Assembly (NCBI GenBank): GCA_900551615.1
Contig: URWN01000037.1
Span: 1-13,327, forward strand
Length of the DNA: 13,327 bases
Reading direction: 5' to 3'
Source of the DNA: an uncultured Clostridium sp.
GTDB lineage: Bacteria > Bacillota > Clostridia > TANB77 > CAG-508
A program made the position numbers and the translations under genes. The notes under the pieces were generated by a model. That model had not been told where the DNA came from, made no database searches, and saw only the letters and a list, made by a program, of their open reading frames with translations. Below, in pieces: positions 8,501 through 13,327 of the stretch. Every line of letters begins with the position of its first letter. Position 1 is the first letter of the stretch.

Positions 8501-10439
8501 CTTGTTCCTCAAAAAGAGTAGAAAAAGTTTTATTTGGATAATCTTTTTGAGTATCATTAAAGCCATATAATATTTTCTGTTTTACATCTTCAGAAAGCAT
8601 ATCAATATCAGCAATTTTTATATTTATATTATTAGTAATAACATTTAGTATATTAACAAAATTTTCTGAAAGATTTTCAATAAATTCTTTGTTAAACAAT
8701 TTTGTAGAAAACTCAAAAGTAAGATTAATAGTTCCATTTATAGGAACTGCCTCAAGAGACAAATCAAATTTTGAAGTTTTCGTATCAGGAATTTTATATG
8801 TAGCCTTAATACCATCAATATTTATATTTTCATAACCATTGTTTTGATAAATAAACATTACATCAAAAAGAGGATTTCTACTTGCATCTCTTTTAATATT
8901 TAACTTATCAACAAGGTCATTAAAAGGATAAAATTGATATTTAAAATCATCAACAAGATTATTCTTTAAACTTTCCAAAAACTCCAATACAGAAATAGAA
9001 TTATCTACTTTATTTCGTAAAGGAAATGTATTTACAAACATACCAATAATAGATTGCGAAGCTTCTAAATCTCTTCCTACACTAGGGCTACCAATAATTA
9101 TATCATCTTGGCCAGTATATTTTGAAAGTAAAATATAATAAGCACTAAGAAGAATCATATATGGAGTAACATGAAGTCTTTTTGAAAGGTCATTTATAGT
9201 ATCAAAAGTTGAATTATCTAGTTTTTTATAAACTCTCATACCTTCAAAAGATTGTGTTGCAGGACGAACATTCATTGTAGGCATATTAAGAACTGGAATT
9301 TCGCCTTCAAACTGTTTTAACCAATACTTTTCAGCTTCATTATAATTTTCTTTAAATACCTTGTCATCCAAAAGGCTAGTAAAATCTTTATATGTAAATT
9401 CCAAATTTGGAAGATTTGCATCTAAATTGTTATACAATTGACAAATTTCATTTATCAAAATAGAAATAGACTTTCCATCTGAAACAATATGATGCATGTC
9501 AAGTAAAATGGCAGATTTATTATTAGTAAATTTTATAAATTTAACCCTAAATAATGGAGCTTTTTCCAAATCAAAAGGTCTTATAAAACTTCTAAAAATT
9601 TCATCAAAATTATTAAAATCTGCATTATCAAGTGTCTCTAAATTAAATTGTACATTTTCATCAATTTTTTGTACAACAGTATTTTCTTCTATTACAAAAT
9701 ATGTACGAAGTGATTCATGTCTTTCAATTATTTTATTAAAACATTTTTCTAATTTATCAATATCAAGAACTCCATCAACAATAATTGTACCTGGAATATT
9801 ATATAAAACAGAATTATTTCCTGAAATCTTACTGCTATAATACATTCTTGTTTGAGCAGAAGAAAGTTTATAATAATCTGCAGAAGCAACATGTTTTAAA
9901 ACAGGAACACTTAATTTATTCATATTTTCACTAATTAAGTCAGATAAATCCATAATAATAGGGTGATCTATAATATCTTTTACAAATATTTTAGCATTAA
10001 ATCTATTTTGAACTATTGCACACAAACTAATAGCCAAAAGAGAATCACCACCAAGCTCAAAAAATGAATCATCTAAACTTAAACTATCTTGTTTTAAAAG
10101 TTCACATAATATACTAATAAGTTTTTTATCAACATCATTTCTAGGTTTAATAATTTCTCTGTTAGATGTTTTAAAAACTGGATCAGGTAACTTCTTTCTA
10201 TCTATTTTTCCATTAGGAGTATGAGGAAGCATATCCATTTGCTTATAATAAGCAGGAATCATATATTTTGGAAGGAATTCACCTAAAGCTTTTTGAATTT
10301 CTAAAACATCAATTTTAGAATCAGCCGTAAAATATGCACATAAAACATCATGTGAATTTTTATCAACTTTTTTTACTACTGCGCAAGAATTTATATAAGG
10401 CAACTTATTAAGTTTATCCTCTATTTCACCGTAGTTCAA
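5562..10439 (-). CDS. NRPS, distal part: end of A1, T1, C2, A2, T2, reductase
   Basis: This is the largest open frame of the synthetase (1,625 codons, first codon TTG at 10439). It begins inside motif A8 of the first A domain, so it probably continues the upstream frame and is not a separate gene. An AGAGG sequence 8 nt before the TTG is probably chance. Residues 4-90 finish A1 (NGKIDRKK, K78). T1 has S133 in LGGDSL. C2 (about 188-620) has HHIVSDG at 316-322. A2 (about 640-1125) has FTSGSTGRPKG, YGPTET and NGKIDRKK. T2 has S1175. A reductase domain (about 1248-1625) has LTGSTGFLG (1252-1260) and Y1425-x3-K1429, for NADPH-dependent release as an aldehyde or alcohol. The A2 specificity code reads DIYQTTGYCK, which I cannot assign. 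No thioesterase, phosphopantetheinyl transferase or transporter is present. Confidence 0.92.
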   Translation of the reverse strand: MNYGEIEDKLNKLPYINSCAVVKKVDKNSHDVLCAYFTADSKIDVLEIQKALGEFLPKYMIPAYYKQMDMLPHTPNGKIDRKKLPDPVFKTSNREIIKPRNDVDKKLISILCELLKQDSLSLDDSFFELGGDSLLAISLCAIVQNRFNAKIFVKDIIDHPIIMDLSDLISENMNKLSVPVLKHVASADYYKLSSAQTRMYYSSKISGNNSVLYNIPGTIIVDGVLDIDKLEKCFNKIIERHESLRTYFVIEENTVVQKIDENVQFNLETLDNADFNNFDEIFRSFIRPFDLEKAPLFRVKFIKFTNNKSAILLDMHHIVSDGKSISILINEICQLYNNLDANLPNLEFTYKDFTSLLDDKVFKENYNEAEKYWLKQFEGEIPVLNMPTMNVRPATQSFEGMRVYKKLDNSTFDTINDLSKRLHVTPYMILLSAYYILLSKYTGQDDIIIGSPSVGRDLEASQSIIGMFVNTFPLRNKVDNSISVLEFLESLKNNLVDDFKYQFYPFNDLVDKLNIKRDASRNPLFDVMFIYQNNGYENINIDGIKATYKIPDTKTSKFDLSLEAVPINGTINLTFEFSTKLFNKEFIENLSENFVNILNVITNNINIKIADIDMLSEDVKQKILYGFNDTQKDYPNKTFSTLFEEQVEKTPNNIALVFGDKSLTFRELNEKANSLAYYLRNTQHVEKESLVGVMVNRSLEMIIAILAVMKSGGAYIPIDPGFPEDRINYMLSSSSASVLLTNKKLESKIDFEHKVTIDLDNNDIYSLPNENIENINTLDDLLYVIFTSGSTGRPKGVLQTQKTLVNFAHYCNDYVGYLKEPKNQAIVSISTVSFDIFSYEALIPLQRGVKVVIANEDEQTMPKLLNDLMVKNAVTATQATPSVMQVFVNNIDSIPALKNLKYLTLTGEQVPITLVRELKDLGNITIYDGYGPTETYYCTLSEVNTDFITIGKPFYNDQMYILDDNMMPVPVGVIGEIYISGDGVSKGYLNNIDLTSKSFLNNPFMSGKTMYKSGDLGKYLENGDILCLGRKDNQIKIRGLRIELGEIEALISKYPNIEKTVIVKQNMNNREFISAYFVANKRISVDELRRYLAKRLPRYMIPSYYIALDDFPYTPNGKIDRKKLPMPKEVLNISKENYVPPKTDLQKQLVSIFEKVLNTKPIGIHDNFFELGGDSLLAMSLNIELLEFTNKVSYSDIFKFSTVAELEDKINSDNTKPILNKFENLPGGALDILNKTTKKSKIEEYHPKNILLTGSTGFLGIHILDEFLKNENGKIYCIVRKEPGMSITTKLSQKLNYYFGNKYDNLINNRIIPVTGDICKPNFGLSQEDLQKIVNNIDLVIHSAANVAHFGNYNNFYMTNVTSVKYIIDFCKDFNKKLYHISTTGVSGKKLDLSYVLLKKSIRHLVNPEFCEDSLYIGQLLDNVYTHSKFEAEAAVLDAISKNVDAYILRMGNLMPRLSDGLFQENILQNAFVTKLAAFMKLGIIPDYLLKSPLEFTPVDSAAQAVYKIITHPSEKNRVFHIYNHKTVALGKFLKLIKKFDYNVKVLPENEFKTTAINILKNDEKRSSLQNIANDFDSNYHLNYNGTIKLKSNFTIKYLRKCGFKWPKIKNKYLIDFIKLLRKVI
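8411..8438 (-). repeat. 28-nt segment shared with the first A domain
   Basis: Identical to 11533-11560. On the coding strand it covers the codons for LNEKANSLA (motif A1 region) of the second adenylation domain. Exact DNA identity over 28 nt between paralogous modules points to module duplication or gene conversion. Confidence 0.8.
10431..10431 (-). other. Second +1 frameshift site (CTA C GGT) in A1 motif A8
   Basis: On the coding strand, gtt gaa cta is followed by an extra c (complement of 10431) and then ggt gaa ata. Skipping it restores the core motif RGLRVEL-GEIE. Without the skip, translation reads CGG and then stops at TGA (10428-10426). The intact second module has CTT GGT GAA here. 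No homopolymer surrounds the site. Confidence 0.8.
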
Positions 10440-10605
10440 CTCTAAGACCTCTAATTTTTATTTGAGAATCAGAACGTCCAAGGCAAACTAAATTACCATC
10501 TTTTTTAAAATAAGCGATATCACCAGTTTTATACATAATAGAATTATTTATAAAAGGATTGTTAACAAAAACATTATTAGTAAGGTCAGGTCTATTCAAA
10601 TAACC
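10432..10605 (-). other. 58-codon bridging segment of A1 in a third frame
   Basis: Between the two breaks, the frame starting at 10605 is open for 58 codons and encodes an excellent match to A-domain motifs A6 to A8. It reads GYLNRPDLT, then MYKTGDIAYF (A7) and LGRSDSQIKIRGLRVEL (A8). It has no stop codon and looks fully conserved, so it is part of the same protein. Joining 804 residues upstream, these 58 and 1,622 downstream would give a synthetase of 2,484 residues. The frame is too short for standard gene callers, which would leave a gap here. Confidence 0.85.
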
Positions 10606-13018
10606 GCTTACTTACACCATCTCCGGCAATAAACAAATCACCACTTACACCATATGGCAAAGGCATATTATTTTTATCCAAAACATAACATTGTGTATTT
10701 ATAATAGGTTTCCCAATAGAGATATTTTGTTCATTAGTAACATCTTGAAGTGTAGACCATACAGCAGTTTCAGTAGGACCATACATATTATAAATTTTAG
10801 CATTAGAAAGTTTTCTTAAATTTTCTAACAAAGCAGAAGGAAATGGTTCACCACCAATTAACAAATGAGTAACATTTTTCAAAAAATCAGTGCTACTTCC
10901 AGAGCTAATAAAAGTTTGCATTCTAGAAGGAGTAGTTTGAATAATATTTACATCATTTTTTAAGCACAAAGTATTAAATAAATCAATGTTAGTTTGTTCT
11001 TGTTCATTTGCAATTACAACAGTAAGCCCATTTACAAGAGGCATAAGACTTTCTAATACAAATATATCAAAAGAAATAGTTGTAATAGAAACAATAATAT
11101 CCTTATTAGTAAAAGCAAATTCCTTCATCATACCAAAAATAAAGTTAACAACATTTCTGTTTTTTAGCATAACGCCTTTTGGAAGACCAGTAGAACCAGA
11201 TGTAAAAATTATATAAATTAAATCTTCAGGTTCATTTATATTTTCAATATTCTTATTTGGCAAGTTATATATATTACTGTTTTCTAAATCAATTGCAAGT
11301 TTATTATCAAAGTTTACAGTATCTTTTAAATGATTAGAAGTAAGCAACAACTTAGCATTTCCATTTTCCAACATATATTTTATACGTTCTTTAGGAAAGT
11401 TAGGGTCAATAGGAGTATAAGTTCCACCAGCCTTTAAAACTGCTAAAATTGCAACAAACATTTCAAGAGAACGGTTAATCATTATACCAACTAAATCATT
11501 ACGTTTGATATTATATTTATTTCTAAGTAAAAAAGCTAAACTATTTGCTTTTTCATTTAATTGTCTATATGTAAGCTTATCATTACCAAAAACTACAGCA
11601 ATACTATAAGGAGTTTTTTCAACTTGTTTTTCAAATAACTGAGAAATCATACAATCACGTGGATAATTGCTATTAGTATTATTAAAAACATTCAAAATAG
11701 TATTTTTCTCTTCAGGAGTAACAATATCAATATCACAAGAATTTATATCATTATTAGCCAAAATTTGTTTAACCATATTAACAATACGATTTTGAATACA
11801 AATAACATCATCATCAGAATATTTATCAATCAAATAATCATAATCAATAAATAAACTACCAGTATCGTTTATATCATAAATATGAACATTAAAATCGTTA
11901 GCACAATAATTGTTAAAAATCCAATCAGTTTTATAGTTCCCTAATTCACTATCAAATGCTTTAGTAACTTGATAAGAAATCAAAATATTATATAAATTAG
12001 GAATGTTACTATGTTCTTTACGAATATCCTCTAAAATAGAATTATACGAATATTTTTGATGTCTCAAAATCCCCATCATTTTGGAAGCAACCGTACTTGC
12101 TAAATTTTTAAAAGAACCATCATTAACATTTTCAAATCTGATAGGTACTGTATTAATAAACATACCTGTAGTGTGTTTTTCTTTGAAATTAGAACGGTTT
12201 AAAATAGGCGTACCGATAACAAAATCATCTATATTAGACACACGTCCAATATAAATAGAAAATATTGCCATAAAGAAATTAAAAGTAGAAATTTTATTTT
12301 CTCTACAAAAATTATTGATTTTAGACACAATATCCTTGTCAAGTTCAAAACTTAATCTTTTAGCTTTATAAGATATGTTTTTTACTCCATTAATTGAACC
12401 AGGAATAATTGCTTGTTCTGGTATTGTACTAAAAGTTTGACTCCAGAAATATTTATCATTTGTGAATTTTTTACTGTTTATATATTCTTTTTCAGAATTA
12501 ATATAGTCCAAATAAGAAAAAGTATCTGGATTAAAAATTTCATTATTTTTAATAGAATTATAATTTTTTATAATTTCTTGAATTACTAAACCAAGAGCCC
12601 ATGAATCAGCAATCAAGTGATTTACAGTCAAAATAATACAAGCAAAATTACCTTTAGATATAGCAATTTTAAATCTAAATAAATCAGAATTAATAATATC
12701 AAATTTATATTCTGCTTCTGTTTTTTCTAATTGTATTACTTCAGACTCAGCATTAACATATTCAACATCAATATTGAATTTTTTATAGTCTGATATATAT
12801 TGTTTTACAACGTTATTATCTAAAACAACATGAATTCTAAAACTATCATTTTGCCTAACAACATTATTAATAGCTTGTTTTAATATATTTTCATCAACTT
12901 GTCCATATAGAGTTCCTGAAACACAGATGTTATTTACTGTTGTTCCTGCATAAAATTGTTCTGTATACCAAATTGATTTTTGTGGATTTGTTAATTCAAA
13001 AAGTTCTTTATTTTCCAT
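10592..13018 (-). CDS. NRPS, proximal part: C1 and most of A1
   Basis: This 808-residue open frame holds the N-terminal condensation domain (about 5-440) and A1 up to motif A6, ending GDGVSK then four out-of-frame residues before a TAG. The C1 catalytic motif is NHLIADSW (133-140): the second His and the Asp are kept, but the first His is Asn and the Gly is Ser. A C domain before the first A domain suggests N-acylation of the first residue. A1 has LTYRQLNEKANSLA, FTSGSTGLPKG (605-615), SFDIF and YGPTET (746-751). The specificity residues read DILQLGMVW plus K (K78 of the distal part), close to known glycine codes. The ATG at 13018 is chosen because AGAAGGGG (13034-13027) lies 8 nt upstream and homology begins at once. 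An in-frame ATG at 13087 lies in the promoter. Confidence 0.93.
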   Translation of the reverse strand: MENKELFELTNPQKSIWYTEQFYAGTTVNNICVSGTLYGQVDENILKQAINNVVRQNDSFRIHVVLDNNVVKQYISDYKKFNIDVEYVNAESEVIQLEKTEAEYKFDIINSDLFRFKIAISKGNFACIILTVNHLIADSWALGLVIQEIIKNYNSIKNNEIFNPDTFSYLDYINSEKEYINSKKFTNDKYFWSQTFSTIPEQAIIPGSINGVKNISYKAKRLSFELDKDIVSKINNFCRENKISTFNFFMAIFSIYIGRVSNIDDFVIGTPILNRSNFKEKHTTGMFINTVPIRFENVNDGSFKNLASTVASKMMGILRHQKYSYNSILEDIRKEHSNIPNLYNILISYQVTKAFDSELGNYKTDWIFNNYCANDFNVHIYDINDTGSLFIDYDYLIDKYSDDDVICIQNRIVNMVKQILANNDINSCDIDIVTPEEKNTILNVFNNTNSNYPRDCMISQLFEKQVEKTPYSIAVVFGNDKLTYRQLNEKANSLAFLLRNKYNIKRNDLVGIMINRSLEMFVAILAVLKAGGTYTPIDPNFPKERIKYMLENGNAKLLLTSNHLKDTVNFDNKLAIDLENSNIYNLPNKNIENINEPEDLIYIIFTSGSTGLPKGVMLKNRNVVNFIFGMMKEFAFTNKDIIVSITTISFDIFVLESLMPLVNGLTVVIANEQEQTNIDLFNTLCLKNDVNIIQTTPSRMQTFISSGSSTDFLKNVTHLLIGGEPFPSALLENLRKLSNAKIYNMYGPTETAVWSTLQDVTNEQNISIGKPIINTQCYVLDKNNMPLPYGVSGDLFIAGDGVSKRLFE
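10606..10606 (-). other. First +1 frameshift site (AAG C GGT) in A1 motif A6
   Basis: On the coding strand, gta agt aag is followed by an extra c (complement of 10606) and then ggt tat ttg. Skipping it restores GVSK-GYLNRPDLT, the conserved A6 motif. Without the skip, translation reads CGG TTA TTT GAA and stops at TAG (10594-10592). The second module has AAA GGA TAT at the same point. Confidence 0.8.
11533..11560 (-). repeat. 28-nt segment shared with the second A domain
   Basis: Identical to 8411-8438 and encodes the same part (LNEKANSLA) of the first adenylation domain. See that entry for the interpretation. Confidence 0.8.
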
Positions 13019-13058
13019 ATATATTACCCCTTCTAAGATACGTATAATAATTAAAAGA

Positions 13059-13087
13059 ATTATACTATTAAAAAATATAATTTGCAA
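13059..13087 (-). promoter_or_regulatory. Promoter of the NRPS-kinase operon
   Basis: On the minus strand, TTGCAA (13087-13082) and TATAAT (13064-13059) are separated by exactly 17 bp. Transcription would start near 13052, giving a leader of roughly 35 nt that contains the Shine-Dalgarno AGAAGGGG (13034-13027). No other clear promoter is seen within the operon. Confidence 0.75.
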
Positions 13088-13100
13088 GCATTTTAATAGT
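13064..13100. promoter_or_regulatory. Palindrome straddling the NRPS promoter (candidate operator)
   Basis: ACTATTAAAA (13064-13073) and TTTTAATAGT (13091-13100) form a perfect 10-bp inverted repeat with a 17-bp gap. One arm fills the spacer next to the -10 box; the other lies just upstream of the -35 box, which sits in the gap. Binding of a dimer here would block the promoter, so a repressor site is plausible. The A+T-rich sequence makes a chance palindrome possible. Confidence 0.45.
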
Positions 13101-13127
13101 AAAAAAATGGGAAAATTTAAACAAAAA

Positions 13128-13222
13128 GTTACAGTTCACAGCCAATAAAATTATTGTTTGTGTGGCACCCTCTTCACCTTGGGAAATTATATATATTTGA
13201 GATTTCGTCATGTTCATTGTGT
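13128..13222 (-). repeat. Right arm of the ~95-bp inverted repeat
   Basis: Inverted copy of bases 1-95 (85 of 95 identical, no gaps). Read on the minus strand, it precedes the NRPS promoter just as the left copy precedes the tex promoter. Homology ends at the conserved GTAAC (13132-13128); the sequences beyond differ. Its outer limit cannot be fixed because the left copy is cut by the window edge. Confidence 0.85.
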
Positions 13223-13242
13223 TCAAAAAGAAAATCTAACAT

Positions 13243-13272
13243 AAAAAACTGGAGCCTCTCTCACTCAGGCCA
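13243..13272 (-). terminator. Possible terminator of a gene beyond the right edge
   Basis: On the minus strand, TGGCCT and AGG-CT-CCA form a short stem with a 2-nt bulge and a 9-nt loop, followed after one G by six T's (13248-13243). It would end a leftward transcript entering from outside the window. The stem is weak. Apart from this hairpin I see no gene or recognisable site in 13223-13327. Confidence 0.35.
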
Positions 13273-13327
13273 AAAATGTATATATGTATATGATTTTAAA
13301 CTTTTCGAATGTGATTGGAGCAATATT

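Noticed and set aside
10426..10439. Independent NRPS gene starting at TTG 10439
   Set aside because: It would begin inside motif A8 of an adenylation domain; the preceding 58 codons are conserved A-domain sequence, so one interrupted gene is simpler.
7968..11216. Plus-strand frames of 76-134 codons opposite the NRPS
   Set aside because: Low-complexity complements of conserved NRPS codons without ribosome sites.
13016..13087. Upstream ATG at 13087 as NRPS start (23 extra residues)
   Set aside because: It overlaps the -35 box and has no Shine-Dalgarno; the ATG at 13018 has a good one and starts at the C-domain homology.
1..13327. CRISPR arrays, tRNA or rRNA genes, transposase genes
   Set aside because: No spaced direct repeats, no cloverleaf or rRNA motifs, and no transposase or integrase-like proteins were seen.

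Overview
The window is very A+T-rich (about 30% G+C by eye), uses Gram-positive-type Shine-Dalgarno sites and encodes proteins typical of Clostridia, so it most likely comes from a low-GC, probably anaerobic or gut-associated clostridial Firmicute. No taxonomic marker is present, so this is an inference.

Layout. (1) Bases 1-218 hold one arm of a ~95-bp inverted repeat and a promoter. (2) 219-2402 (+) is tex, a YqgF/HhH/S1 nucleic-acid-binding protein, followed by a terminator. (3) 2403-2583 holds a consensus-like promoter and a leader with two perfect, interleaved inverted repeats. (4) 2584-3639 (+) is a receiver/HD-GYP cyclic-di-GMP phosphodiesterase. (5) 3639-3750 is a convergent intergenic region with a REP-like paired palindrome and a terminator for each direction. 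(6) 13018 down to 3757 (-) is one operon: a large nonribosomal peptide synthetase (NRPS), then a 7TM-PAS histidine kinase whose start lies 2 nt after the NRPS stop. (7) 13019-13327 holds the operon promoter, a palindrome straddling it, the second arm of the ~95-bp repeat and a possible terminator from a gene beyond the right edge.

The NRPS reads as C-A-T-C-A-T-R: two modules ending in a reductase, the layout of enzymes that release dipeptide aldehydes (pyrazinones if the N-terminus is free). The first A domain carries a glycine-like specificity code. Its reading frame is broken twice within about 175 nt. Both breaks are a single extra C in front of an invariant Gly codon, giving the quadruplet CGGT. 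The zero-frame codon at both sites is CGG, and by eye I find no other in-frame CGG in the window. This may be +1 frameshifting at a starved or unassigned codon, or the gene may be decaying.

How the genes may work together (inference): the synthetase makes a small peptide product, the co-translated membrane kinase could sense it or a related cue, and the convergently encoded receiver/HD-GYP protein is the obvious nearby partner, lowering cyclic-di-GMP. tex looks like an unrelated housekeeping neighbour.
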